Assembly (NCBI RefSeq): GCF_900176645.1
Contig: NZ_FXAN01000037.1
Location: 1 to 64,000, forward strand
Direction of reading: 5' to 3'
Length of the DNA: 64,000 bases
Source: Burkholderia singularis
GTDB lineage: Bacteria; Pseudomonadota; Gammaproteobacteria; Burkholderiales; Burkholderiaceae
Shown: positions 6,532 through 15,543 of the stretch, piece after piece
How the letters are laid out: the number at the start of each line of letters is the position of its first letter
How positions within the stretch are numbered: the first letter of the stretch is position 1
Translations under genes and position numbers: made by a program
The notes under the pieces: model-generated
Told to the model about the DNA's origin: nothing
What the model saw: only the letters and a program-made list of their open reading frames with translations
Databases searched by the model: none

Positions 6532-8906
6532 CGTGCGTCGCGCTCTTGCTGGATTGTCTGAAGCATGCCGTCGAGGAGCGCGATATCGAACGGCTTTGAC
6601 AGCAAGCGCGCGTTGACATGGCGGGTCCGGTCGAATTCCTTCGCATAGCCGGTAATCAGAATGACCGGCAGCTTCGTGTCCGCGCGCTCGATGGCTTCGG
6701 CGAGGTCGAGGCCGTTCAGCGTACCCGGCATATGGATATCGGAGATCACGAGATCGAATGCGCGAGGCGCCGAAGGACTCGCGTCCGTCTGATTCAACAT
6801 CCGTAGCGCATCGTCCGCGTTCGATGCGTGCGTGATCTGATGGCCGAGCAGTTCGAGCAGCGCTTCAGTGCCCGCCGCGACTTCGCCGTTGTCCTCGACC
6901 AGCAGAATTTTCAGTCCAGCGGACGTCTTTGTCTGATTTCCGGTCGCACGGGCCGCGCGCGCACTCGCGCCCGCCTCGACGCTGTTGCCCGTGCCGCCGT
7001 CCGTATTCGCGGCTTTTGCGGCTGCCGCGGCGCGCGGCAGATAAAGGCGAACCGACGTGCCGGCGCCTACCTTGCTGTCGATCGTCGCAAGGCCGCCCGA
7101 GCGTTCGCAGAACGCGAATACCTGCGGCAGGCCGAGCCCGGTGCCCATCCCGTTTGCCTTGGTCGTGAAAAGCGGTTCGAACGCGCGCGCCAGCACGTCG
7201 GGCGGCATGCCGCGTCCGGTATCCTCCACCGAGATCTGCACGAAGTCGCCAGTCAGCGGAAAACCGTCCTCGCGGCGAAAGACGATGTTGTGCGCGCGGA
7301 TCGTAAAGCAGCCGCCTTGTGGCATGGCGTCGCGCGCATTGACGGAGAGATTGATCATCGCGAGCTCGAGTTCCGCGACGTCGATCCGTACCGGCCACAG
7401 ATCCGGCTGCGTATCGACGACGAGCGACGATTTCGAGCCGAGCGATGTCTTCAGCAATTCGCGGCACGACGCGAGCCACTGCGCGACGTCGATGGTTTCG
7501 TTGCGCAGCGGCTGCTTGCGCGCGACGCCGAGCAACTGCCGCGTGAGCGACTGCCCGTTCTTCAGCGCGCGCTCGATTGCGGCCAGCTCCGTGTCGAGAT
7601 GCTGAATGCCGCGCCGCCGGACGATCTGCGTGTTACTCGAAATGATCATCAGCAGGTTGTTGAAATCGTGCGCGACGCTGCCGACGAGATTGCCGAGCGC
7701 CTCCATCTTGCGCGACTGCCGATACGCCGATTCGATCGAGCGCCGCATCGACGCTTCGGCCTGCCAGCGCTCCCACGCCTGCTCTTCCGCCCGCAGCCGC
7801 TTGAGCGACAGCCAGATCACGCTCCATAGCGCGGCGGACGGCGCGAACATCGAGATGAAAAGCACGCTCAGGTGCTCATACCAAGCTCGGCGGATCGCGG
7901 ACGTCCGGTATGCGCACGACACGAACACCGGATAGCTGCCGACTTGCCGGTACGCGACGATCTCGCTGTCGCCGTCGCGCTTCACTTGCATGACGCCGGC
8001 CCGATGCTCAATGCGGCCATTGCCCGGCCGCGTCGCAGAATCGTCGTCGGCCGCCGCATGACCGGCGCCGTTGCCTGCCCCGCCGTTGGCCTCGCCGCCG
8101 GCTGCCGCGCCGTGCGGCGCGGGCGGGTAGGACACGAGCACTTCATCGTTGCTGCGCGTGAGCGACATCGTCATGGGCGTATCCGCGCCGCCCAGCAGAT
8201 CGCGATAGAACGCGACGAAATAGGACGCTTTCAACGCGATCGATACCATGCCCGCGAACGTTCCGTCGCTGTGGCGGCGCGCGACGCCGGTATTGAACAC
8301 GGGCCCGGAACTGGGCGCCCTGGCCGGCCCCGGCATCACGCGCGAGATGTGCTCTGTCACCTTGCCGTCGCGGATGCCGACGAAATCGTCGCGATTCGCG
8401 ATCGACGCATAAGGCGCCGGGTAATAGAGGCTGTTCGCGAGCAGCATCCCGCTCGCGCCGAAGATCGACACCGACGCGACCTGCGGATAGCCGCCGCCGA
8501 TCGTATTGAGCGCATCGTGAATATCCGCTTCGGCATTGCGAATCGCGTTGTCGTCGAGATCCTGAACGAGATCGACGATGCGCGCATCGAGCGTCTCCGA
8601 TAGATCGAACACCTTCAGCGCATGCTCTTCGGCCACGCGCACGGTGCGCATCGTCACGTCGCGCGCGGTTGCTTCGCGCGTGCGCAGATCGTTGTACGCC
8701 ATGACCGCAACATAAATGCATGGCAGCACGATGGCGGCCACGAGCATCACGATCAGCGTGATGCGCCGCATCGCGAAATCCTGCTCGGGTGCGGCGGCGA
8801 ACGACGCGTCATCCTCCCAATCTGCGTCGGGTGGAGTGGGACGGGAGGCGTCGGGCCGTTCGGGCGTCATGATCGATCGATTGCGAAAGAGCTTGATCGG
8901 CATCAT
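6507..8906 (-). CDS. Hybrid sensor histidine kinase with C-terminal receiver
   Basis: About 799 residues. Order: a short cytoplasmic tail, a membrane segment (ITLIVMLVAAIVLPCIYVAVMAYN), a periplasmic PDC/Cache-like sensor of about 270 residues, a second membrane segment (LFISMFAPSAALWSVIWL), a kinase core with H-box VAHDFNNLL, N-box NLSVNARDA and ATP-lid GTGLGLPQV, then a receiver with phospho-acceptor in LVISDIHMPG. The H-box type (HDFNN) is that of HWE/NtrB-like hybrid kinases. A glycine/alanine-rich insert (GGEANGGAGNGAGHAA) sits in the sensor. Start is uncertain: ATGs at 8906, 8903 and 8870 all lack a good ribosome site. It is divergent from the receiver/CheC/GGDEF operon and may feed phosphate to it. 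Confidence 0.88.
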   Translation of the reverse strand: MMPIKLFRNRSIMTPERPDASRPTPPDADWEDDASFAAAPEQDFAMRRITLIVMLVAAIVLPCIYVAVMAYNDLRTREATARDVTMRTVRVAEEHALKVFDLSETLDARIVDLVQDLDDNAIRNAEADIHDALNTIGGGYPQVASVSIFGASGMLLANSLYYPAPYASIANRDDFVGIRDGKVTEHISRVMPGPARAPSSGPVFNTGVARRHSDGTFAGMVSIALKASYFVAFYRDLLGGADTPMTMSLTRSNDEVLVSYPPAPHGAAAGGEANGGAGNGAGHAAADDDSATRPGNGRIEHRAGVMQVKRDGDSEIVAYRQVGSYPVFVSCAYRTSAIRRAWYEHLSVLFISMFAPSAALWSVIWLSLKRLRAEEQAWERWQAEASMRRSIESAYRQSRKMEALGNLVGSVAHDFNNLLMIISSNTQIVRRRGIQHLDTELAAIERALKNGQSLTRQLLGVARKQPLRNETIDVAQWLASCRELLKTSLGSKSSLVVDTQPDLWPVRIDVAELELAMINLSVNARDAMPQGGCFTIRAHNIVFRREDGFPLTGDFVQISVEDTGRGMPPDVLARAFEPLFTTKANGMGTGLGLPQVFAFCERSGGLATIDSKVGAGTSVRLYLPRAAAAAKAANTDGGTGNSVEAGASARAARATGNQTKTSAGLKILLVEDNGEVAAGTEALLELLGHQITHASNADDALRMLNQTDASPSAPRAFDLVISDIHMPGTLNGLDLAEAIERADTKLPVILITGYAKEFDRTRHVNARLLSKPFDIALLDGMLQTIQQERDARLAAQASD

Positions 8907-9293
8907 AAACGACTCGCGCACGCACTCGGGACCCCGGCGCGGCGTGCGCGATGGCAGTTTTTTCGACGATTGTGCGCGGCGCCGCAAACAGCGACGAATC
9001 CAAAAGCGCAAACGTAAGCAAAAGAATAATTTGCGTGGTTATCGCGAAAACAATTCGAGCTATTCCCGGATTCGAATTCGAGTTAATCAATTCTGTTCTG
9101 ACCGGAAAAAACGGCGAGTTGCAACGCACCGGGTTTACTCTGAGAATTCCGCATCACCTCTCTATGCGGAATTCGCCCGTGATGCCCGGGCGATGCCTGT
9201 GCCTCGCATTACCACTTGTCGCTTCTTCCTAAAGATGCGCGGCGAATCGTCGTTAACGCGAGGCAGACGACTCCGCTTACCGCCGCGACTGCC
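8907..9293. other. Divergent promoter region between kinase and receiver operon
   Basis: This 387-base stretch has no supportable gene. It is AT-richer around 9030-9120 and holds an 11-bp inverted repeat at 9144-9174 that may be an operator. Confidence 0.5.
9144..9174. promoter_or_regulatory. 11-bp inverted repeat, candidate operator
   Basis: GAATTCCGCAT (9144-9154) and ATGCGGAATTC (9164-9174) are a perfect inverted pair with a nine-base spacer, half-site centres 20 bases apart (two helix turns). It lies about 120 bases before the receiver gene in the divergent promoter region. It could bind a dimeric regulator or fold as a hairpin. Confidence 0.45.
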
Positions 9294-9662
9294 ATGCCTC
9301 TGCCGATTGTGATCGCTGATGATTCTCTGCTTGCGCGCAAGCTGCTGACCAAGGCGCTGCCGGCGGACTGGGACGTCGACGTGACCTACGCGTCGAACGG
9401 CCAAGAGGCGCTGACGCTGTATCGAGACGGCAAGGCGTCGGTGATGTTTCTCGATCTGACGATGCCCGACATGAGCGGCTATCAGGTGCTCGAGGCGTTG
9501 CGTGACGAGGATCTGAACACGTTCGTGATCGTCGTTTCCGCCGACATCCAGCCGAAGGCGCAAGCGCGCGTGCGCGAGCTGGGCGCGGCGGCATTCGTTG
9601 CGAAGCCTGTTACGCCGGAAGCTTTGCTGCCCATTCTCAGGGAGTATGGGTTGTATGGTTGA
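9294..9662 (+). CDS. Single-domain CheY-like response regulator
   Basis: A 122-residue receiver with the acidic pair in IVIADDS at residue 8-9, phospho-acceptor aspartate in MFLDLTMPD, the threonine/serine switch in VVSAD and the lysine in FVAKPV. The open frame extends to 9216, but the ATG at 9294 (MPLPIVIADDS) places the start directly before the first strand. No output domain is present. The stop overlaps the start of the CheC-like gene, so the two are translationally coupled. Likely partners are the divergent hybrid kinase and the downstream diguanylate cyclase. Confidence 0.88.
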   Translation: MPLPIVIADDSLLARKLLTKALPADWDVDVTYASNGQEALTLYRDGKASVMFLDLTMPDMSGYQVLEALRDEDLNTFVIVVSADIQPKAQARVRELGAAAFVAKPVTPEALLPILREYGLYG

Positions 9663-10275
9663 CACGATGTTGACGGCGGAGCAGCGCGACGCATTGCAGG
9701 AGATCGCCAACCTCGCGATGGGGCGCGCGGCGGCGCGCCTTGCGCTGCTTTTCGGCACTTTCATCGAGCTTTCGGTGCCGCGCGTGCGCGTCGTGCGCTC
9801 GGCCGACGTTTGCCGCGTGCTGCGCGACATGACCGGCATCGACGATAACGTGACCGCCGTGCGCCAGGGCTTTCGCTCGGATATCAAGGGCGAGGCGCTG
9901 ATGCTTTGCCGCAGCTCCGAAGTCGAGCGCTTGGCGCTGCTGTTCGACGCCTACGACGATGACGAGTGGGAAGCGCTCACGCAGGCCGAGTTCGTGTTCG
10001 ATGTGGCAAACGTGCTGATGGGCGCATGCGTGTCCGCGATTCTCGACGAGCTGGGCCGCACGCCCGTATTTTCGCCGCCGGGGCTGCTCGGCGCGGACGT
10101 GACGTTCGACGACGTGTTCCCGCCCAACGTGCTCGCGTGGCGCGAGACGCTACTGCTCGAGGTGAATTTCGGCGTGGCCGACGATAGCTTTCGCCCTCAC
10201 TTCGTGATGCTGCTCGCGGAAGATTCGATCCACCAGATGAGCGACGCGCTCGATTTCCTGCTGTCCAGTTTATGA
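9655..10275 (+). CDS. CheC/CheX-like phosphatase-family protein
   Basis: A 206-residue protein. The N-terminus EQRDALQEIANLAMGRAAARLALL resembles the first E-x3-N phosphatase helix of CheC/FliY/CheX proteins (E and N of QEIANLAMG), and a second similar helix lies at about residue 110-125 (EFVFDVANVLMGACVSAILDEL) with the V-A-N-V pattern. CheC-family proteins dephosphorylate CheY-like receivers, which fits the overlapping receiver gene just upstream. Its ATG (9655) overlaps the receiver stop, and its own stop overlaps the next ATG (ATGA at 10272). Catalytic activity is inference from the helices and operon. Confidence 0.78.
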   Translation: MVDTMLTAEQRDALQEIANLAMGRAAARLALLFGTFIELSVPRVRVVRSADVCRVLRDMTGIDDNVTAVRQGFRSDIKGEALMLCRSSEVERLALLFDAYDDDEWEALTQAEFVFDVANVLMGACVSAILDELGRTPVFSPPGLLGADVTFDDVFPPNVLAWRETLLLEVNFGVADDSFRPHFVMLLAEDSIHQMSDALDFLLSSL

Positions 10276-11207
10276 ACCCTCATCCTTCGCTGAGCGATCT
10301 TGTCATCGAACGAGTCAGCTTCGGCATTTTCGTGCTCGACCGTGCGATGAACGTGCTGATGTGGAATCGGTTCATGCACGATCACAGCGGCGTCGCGGCG
10401 GCCGACGTGATCGGGCGCAACCTGTTCGATTGCTTTCCCGAGCTGCCGCGCGCGTGGCTTGCGCGTAAGCTCGAAAGCGTGTTCCAGCTCGGCAGCTTCG
10501 CGTTCAGTTCGTGGGAGCAGCGGCCGTATCTGTTCCGCTTCGATCACGACCGGCCGATCACGGGCGGCGTCGATTTCATGCAGCAGGACTGCACGTTCGT
10601 GCCGATCACGCGCGGCCGCGAAGTCGAGGCGGTGTGCGTGACGATCGCCGATGTCACGCACGTCAGCGTGATGCAGCGCGAGCGGGAGGAAGCGGTCGCG
10701 AAGCTGCAGGAATATGCAAACCTCGACGGGCTCACCGGCATCGCGAACCGGCGCTTCTTCGAAGCGCGGCTCAGCGACGAGTTCACGCGCTGGCAGCGTT
10801 ACGGCGGCAATTTATCGGTGCTGCTGTTCGATCTCGACCACTTCAAGACGATCAACGACCGTTTCGGCCATGTCGTCGGCGACAACGTGTTGCGCGTGAT
10901 GGCGCGCCGCGTCGCGGACGTGGTGCGATCGCAAGATACGTTTGGCCGTTTCGGCGGCGAGGAGTTCGCGCTGTTGCTGCCTTGCACATCGCTCGACGAG
11001 GCGATGAGCGTTGCCGAAAAGATACGGCAGGCGATCGGCAGCGCGCCGTTCGACGCCGAAGGCGCGCGGGTGCCGGTGACGGCGAGCGTCGGCGGCGCGG
11101 CCGCGCGCCCCGGCACCCTCACGCACGAGACGCTCGTCAACCAGGCCGACGCCGCGCTTTACCGTGCGAAGCGGCAAGGGCGCAATTGCTCGGTCGCGTT
11201 CAGCTAG
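10272..11207 (+). CDS. PAS-GGDEF diguanylate cyclase
   Basis: A 311-residue cytoplasmic protein. A PAS domain covers about residues 10-125 (GIFVLDRAMNVLMWNRF), then a coiled linker (QREREEAVAKLQEYANLD), then a GGDEF domain with the active motif GGEEF. An RxxD product-inhibition site (RSQD) lies five residues before GGEEF, so c-di-GMP feedback is expected. It makes c-di-GMP from two GTP. Its start overlaps the CheC-like stop (ATGA), completing a three-gene unit in which a receiver and its phosphatase could control c-di-GMP output. Confidence 0.92.
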   Translation: MNPHPSLSDLVIERVSFGIFVLDRAMNVLMWNRFMHDHSGVAAADVIGRNLFDCFPELPRAWLARKLESVFQLGSFAFSSWEQRPYLFRFDHDRPITGGVDFMQQDCTFVPITRGREVEAVCVTIADVTHVSVMQREREEAVAKLQEYANLDGLTGIANRRFFEARLSDEFTRWQRYGGNLSVLLFDLDHFKTINDRFGHVVGDNVLRVMARRVADVVRSQDTFGRFGGEEFALLLPCTSLDEAMSVAEKIRQAIGSAPFDAEGARVPVTASVGGAAARPGTLTHETLVNQADAALYRAKRQGRNCSVAFS

Positions 11208-11260
11208 CACCCGTCATCGATGAACGCGGCCGTGCGCCGGCCGGGTGCCGGCTGTCCGCG

Positions 11261-12178
11261 TCAGCTTCGGGCGATATCGGCCAGCAGGTCGGCGAGCCGT
11301 TGCGGCTGGGAGATGAACGGCGAGTGACTGCTGTCGAGCGCATGCACGTGCGTCCGGTTGCCGGGCGTGAACGCGTCGGCTTCGTCGATGAAACGCTGTT
11401 GCAGCGCAGGCAGCAACGTATGGTCGCGCAGGCACCGGATGTAATGGCGCTCGATCGCGCCCCAGCGCCCGGACGTCGTCTCGATGCGCGCCGCGAACGG
11501 CGCTGCGGGGGTGTCGCAGCTCAATAGACGGCCGAACGCGGTGTAGTCGGCGTCGGTTGCGTCGTCGCAGAGCGCGCGCTTGGCTGCGGCACGATAGGCC
11601 GGATCGTCGCTGTGCGGGTCCAGCCGCAGTGCGCCGGTGGTTTTCGGGCTGGCCATCATCAGCGCGCCGAGCATCTCGCCGCGATTTTCCGGCCCGCGCG
11701 TGTAGTCGAGCGCTGTCGTGCCCGCCGCCGGCATGAATGCCGCCAGGTAAACGAGCTTGGCAATCTTCTGCGGCGCGCGCTCGGCGGCCAGCGTGACCGC
11801 GAGGCCGCCCATGCTATGGCCGACGAGCACGACTCGTTCATGACCGAGTGCGCGGGCCTGATCGATGGTGCGCAGCACATGGTCGACGTAATCGTCGAGC
11901 GTCGTGCCCGCGATGGGCGACGGCTCGCCTGCGAACGCGGCCGCGTCGAGCGGACGCTTGAAGAATGACGCGGGAAAGCGCGCATTGGCGCCGTGCGCGG
12001 GCAAATCGCCGGCGATGGCCGCGTGGCCGTGGGCGGCAAGCGCCGGGATCACGCGCGAATAGGCCCACGCGCCATGCCAGGCGCCGTGCACGAGCACGAA
12101 TGGTGCAGCCGGCGGCTCGGATGCCGACGCGGCATGGCGAGTGGCAGCAGGCGCTGCGTTGTGCGGTTCGATTGGCAA
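11261..12178 (-). CDS. Alpha/beta hydrolase (methylesterase/HNL-like)
   Basis: About 305 residues from the chosen TTG start. The fold is shown by FVLVHGAWHGAWAY (oxyanion strand-loop), the nucleophile elbow GHSMGGLA, an acid in the later part, and HALDSSHSPFISQPQRLADLL, which supplies the catalytic histidine. The HGAWHGAW and SHSPF motifs are those of the esterase/hydroxynitrile-lyase-like hydrolases. The frame stays open to 12313, but the extra 45 residues are basic and the TTG at 12178 has a purine-rich site (AGAGAGA) upstream. It is divergent from the hopanoid genes. The substrate is unknown. Confidence 0.85.
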   Translation of the reverse strand: MPIEPHNAAPAATRHAASASEPPAAPFVLVHGAWHGAWAYSRVIPALAAHGHAAIAGDLPAHGANARFPASFFKRPLDAAAFAGEPSPIAGTTLDDYVDHVLRTIDQARALGHERVVLVGHSMGGLAVTLAAERAPQKIAKLVYLAAFMPAAGTTALDYTRGPENRGEMLGALMMASPKTTGALRLDPHSDDPAYRAAAKRALCDDATDADYTAFGRLLSCDTPAAPFAARIETTSGRWGAIERHYIRCLRDHTLLPALQQRFIDEADAFTPGNRTHVHALDSSHSPFISQPQRLADLLADIARS

Positions 12179-12463
12179 GGCAGTCTCTCTAGGTTCGTGA
12201 TTGTGTTGATTGGTTGATTGGCGGCGGCCCGCGCGGCCGTTTGCCCGTGTGCGCATCTTACCGGAGCATGGCGGATTGCACGGCCGGGCGAATCGGGCGG
12301 CATCGACTGTCAAAGATTGCTATACTCTCGGCCAATTCCGGCTTCCCGCCGGTAATTTGTGCCTGTCTGCGCCGATCGTTCGCGCATCTCGCACGCATTT
12401 ACCATCCCCAGCCGGGCATGGCTTCTTCAATCGCCCTGTAAGGGCGCCTTAGCGGAGCTCGTC

Positions 12464-13312
12464 TTGGCCGTTTCCAATCCCGTGGTGGACGATACCGAAA
12501 CCGACGCCGCTGCCGTCACATCGGGCAGCTCTTTCTATCTAGCGATGCGCATCCTGCCTGCCGGGCAGCGCGACGCGATGTTCCAGGTGTACGCGTTTTG
12601 CCGCGCGGTCGACGACATCGCCGACGAAGGCGGCTCGCGCGTCGAGCGCGCGGCGCAGCTCGAGCGCTGGCGCGCCGACATCGACGCTTGCTACGCGGGC
12701 CGCCCGCGTGCGTCGCTCGTGCCGCTCACGCGCGAGATCGAGAAATTCGGGCTGCGGCGCGACGATTTTCACGCAATGATCGACGGGATGGCGATGGACG
12801 CGGCCGAGGATATCTGCGCGCCGGACGACGCGACGCTCGATCTGTATTGCGACCGCGTCGCGAGTGCGGCCGGTCGGCTATCGGTGAGGATTTTCGGGAT
12901 GCCGGATGAGCCGGGCCGGCTGCTGTCGCACCACCTTGGCCGTGCGCTGCAACTGACGAACATCCTGCGCGATATCGACGACGACGCGGCGATCAACCGC
13001 TGCTACCTGCCGCGCGAGCTGCTCGCGCGCGAGGCAATCGCGCTTGCCGATCCGCGCACGATCGCGCGCGACCCGGCGTTGCCGCGCGTATGCGCGACGC
13101 TCGTCGAGCGCGCGCAGCGGCATTTCGCGCAGGCCGATGCGGTAATGGACGCATCGCCCCGTGTGCAGGTGCGCGCGCCGCGCATTATGTCGGGCGCCTA
13201 CCGGCTGATTCTCGAAGCCGCGGTGGCACGCGGTTTCGCGCCGCCGCGCGCACCGCTGCGCAAGCCGCGCGCGCGCATGCTGCTGCTCGCGGCGCGTTAC
13301 GCATTGTTTTGA
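12464..13312 (+). CDS. hpnD: Presqualene diphosphate synthase (squalene/phytoene synthase family)
   Basis: A 282-residue all-helical prenyltransferase. It has YAFCRAVDDIADE (first aspartate-rich motif) and LTNILRDIDDDA (second), which bind the magnesium-diphosphates of two farnesyl diphosphates. In bacteria making hopanoids, HpnD forms presqualene diphosphate. The chosen start is TTG at 12464 with GGAG seven bases upstream, giving a normal N-terminus; a longer frame reaches 12359. Next to shc and hpnG on the same strand. No hpnC or hpnE is seen nearby, so those steps would be encoded elsewhere. A TATACT at 12321 may be part of the promoter. Confidence 0.87.
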   Translation: MAVSNPVVDDTETDAAAVTSGSSFYLAMRILPAGQRDAMFQVYAFCRAVDDIADEGGSRVERAAQLERWRADIDACYAGRPRASLVPLTREIEKFGLRRDDFHAMIDGMAMDAAEDICAPDDATLDLYCDRVASAAGRLSVRIFGMPDEPGRLLSHHLGRALQLTNILRDIDDDAAINRCYLPRELLAREAIALADPRTIARDPALPRVCATLVERAQRHFAQADAVMDASPRVQVRAPRIMSGAYRLILEAAVARGFAPPRAPLRKPRARMLLLAARYALF

Positions 13313-13499
13313 TCCGATGGAATAGGCGCAAGCCGCGCGCGGCCCGCGTGGCGAGCGCCATGCCCCGGCATGCGCAAGTGCGTGCCGAAGCAGACGTTCG
13401 CGGGCGTCTGGACGGCCGCAGGCCGACCCGCGACAACGGGCACGCGCCCGAATCCGGCGAACCGGCCGGATGCGCGTGCTGGCAATGAGAGAGGGACCG

Positions 13500-15536
13500 A
13501 TGAACGACATGACCGATATGCAAACGCTCGACGCATCCGATGCGTCCGTTGATACGCACGCGGCATCCGCAACGTCTGCGGCCGCCGCGCTCGACGCCGC
13601 CGTCGCGCGTGCGACCGATGCGCTGCTCTGCGCCCAGAACCCGGATGGCCATTGGGTCTATGAGCTGGAAGCCGATTCGACCATTCCCGCCGAATACGTG
13701 CTGCTCGTCCACTATCTGGGCGAGACGCCGAATATCGAACTCGAGCAGAAGATCGCGCGCTACCTGCGCCGCATCCAGCAACCGGACGGCGGCTGGCCGC
13801 TGTTTACCGACGGCGCGCCGAACATCAGCGCGAGCGTGAAGGCCTATTTCGCGCTGAAAGTGATCGGTGACGATGAGAACGCCGAGCACATGCAGCGCGC
13901 GCGCCGCGCGATCCACGCGATGGGCGGCGCGGAGATGTCGAATGTGTTCACGCGGATTCAGCTCGCACTTTATGGTGTCGTGCCGTGGTATGCGGTGCCG
14001 ATGATGCCGGTCGAGGTGATGCTGCTGCCGCAGTGGTTCCCGTTCCATTTGTCGAAAGTGTCGTATTGGGCGCGTACCGTGATCGTGCCGCTTCTCGTGC
14101 TGAACGCGAAGCGGCCGGTTGCGAAGAACCCGCGTGGCGTGCGTATCGACGAGCTGTTCAAGAGCCCGCCCGTCAACACCGGGCTGCTGCCGAAGCAACC
14201 GCATCAGAGCACCGGCTGGTTCATGTTTTTCCGCGCGGTCGACGGTATGCTGCGGCTCGTCGACGGCTTGCTGCCGAGCTATTCGCGCGAGCGCGCGATC
14301 AACCGGGCGGTTGCGTTCGTCGACGAGCGGCTGAACGGCGAGGACGGCCTCGGCGCGATTTACCCGGCCATGGCGAACGCAGTGATGATGTACGCGGCAC
14401 TTGGGCTGCCTGAAGATCATCCGAACCGCGCGATCGCGCGCCGGTCGATCGAAAAATTGCTCGTCGTCGGCGACGACGAGGCTTATTGCCAGCCGTGCTT
14501 GTCGCCGGTTTGGGATACATCGCTTGCCGCGCACGCGCTGATCGAGACGGGCGACGCGCGTGCGATCGACGCGGCCGCGCGCGGGCTCGACTGGCTGCGT
14601 CCGCTGCAGATTCTCGACGTGCGTGGCGACTGGATCGTGCGCCGGCCGAACGTGCGTCCGGGCGGCTGGGCGTTCCAGTACGCGAATCCGCATTATCCGG
14701 ATGTCGACGATACGGCGGTGGTTGCGATGGCGATGGACCGGGCCGCGAAAGAACGGGGCGCGCAAGGCCAAGCCCAAGCCGCGCAGCCGCACGCGTATCG
14801 CGAATCGATCGCGCGCGCGCGCGAGTGGGTGGTCGGCATGCAGAGCAGCGATGGCGGCTGGGGCGCGTTCGAGCCGGAAAACACTCACCATTATCTGAAC
14901 AACATTCCGTTCTCGGATCACGGCGCGCTGCTCGATCCGCCGACCGCCGACGTATCGGGCCGCTGCCTGTCGATGCTCGCGCAACTGGGCGAGACGCCCG
15001 CCGCGAGCGAGCCGGCGCGCCGCGCGCTCGACTATCTGCTGAACGAGCAGGAAGCCGATGGTAGCTGGTATGGCCGCTGGGGGATGAACTACATCTACGG
15101 CACGTGGAGCGCGCTGTGCGCGCTGAACGCGGCCGGCCTTGGCCATGACGACCCGCGCGTGAAGCGCGGCGCGCAATGGCTGCTGTCGGTTCAGAACCCG
15201 GACGGCGGCTGGGGCGAGGACGGCGACAGCTACAAGCTCGACTATCGCGGCTACGAGCGCGCGCCGAGCACGTCGTCGCAGACCGCCTGGGCATTGCTCG
15301 GCCTGATGGCGGCGGGCGAAGTCAATCATCCGGCCGTCGCGCGCGGGATCGATTATCTGCTCGGCACGCAGTGCGAGCATGGCCTGTGGGACGAGGCGCG
15401 TTTTACCGCAACAGGTTTTCCGCGCGTGTTCTATTTGCGTTATCACGGCTATCGGAAATTCTTCCCGCTCTGGGCGCTGGCGCGTTACCGGAACCTGAAG
15501 CGCGCGAACACGACGCGCGTGACGGTCGGGATGTAA
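13500..15536 (+). CDS. shc: Squalene-hopene cyclase
   Basis: A 678-residue terpene cyclase that turns squalene into hopene/hopanol at the membrane. The catalytic DxDD motif is DVDDTAVV, and several QW repeats are visible (QNPDGHW, QQPDGGW, QSSDGGWG, QEADGSW, QNPDGGWG). The C-terminal part TGFPRVFYLRYHGYRKFFPLWALARY is typical of bacterial Shc. Full length for the family. The start ATG at 13500 follows GAGAGAGGGACCG; an earlier in-frame ATG at 13470 is less likely. 187 bases separate it from hpnD, and hpnG follows after seven bases, so shc-hpnG is a tight operon. Confidence 0.96.
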   Translation: MNDMTDMQTLDASDASVDTHAASATSAAAALDAAVARATDALLCAQNPDGHWVYELEADSTIPAEYVLLVHYLGETPNIELEQKIARYLRRIQQPDGGWPLFTDGAPNISASVKAYFALKVIGDDENAEHMQRARRAIHAMGGAEMSNVFTRIQLALYGVVPWYAVPMMPVEVMLLPQWFPFHLSKVSYWARTVIVPLLVLNAKRPVAKNPRGVRIDELFKSPPVNTGLLPKQPHQSTGWFMFFRAVDGMLRLVDGLLPSYSRERAINRAVAFVDERLNGEDGLGAIYPAMANAVMMYAALGLPEDHPNRAIARRSIEKLLVVGDDEAYCQPCLSPVWDTSLAAHALIETGDARAIDAAARGLDWLRPLQILDVRGDWIVRRPNVRPGGWAFQYANPHYPDVDDTAVVAMAMDRAAKERGAQGQAQAAQPHAYRESIARAREWVVGMQSSDGGWGAFEPENTHHYLNNIPFSDHGALLDPPTADVSGRCLSMLAQLGETPAASEPARRALDYLLNEQEADGSWYGRWGMNYIYGTWSALCALNAAGLGHDDPRVKRGAQWLLSVQNPDGGWGEDGDSYKLDYRGYERAPSTSSQTAWALLGLMAAGEVNHPAVARGIDYLLGTQCEHGLWDEARFTATGFPRVFYLRYHGYRKFFPLWALARYRNLKRANTTRVTVGM

Positions 15537-15543
15537 ACGGCCG

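Noticed and set aside
11207-11248. GCACCCG/CGGGTGC hairpin between the cyclase and hydrolase genes
   Set aside because: Loop is long and no T-run follows on either strand; too weak to call a terminator.
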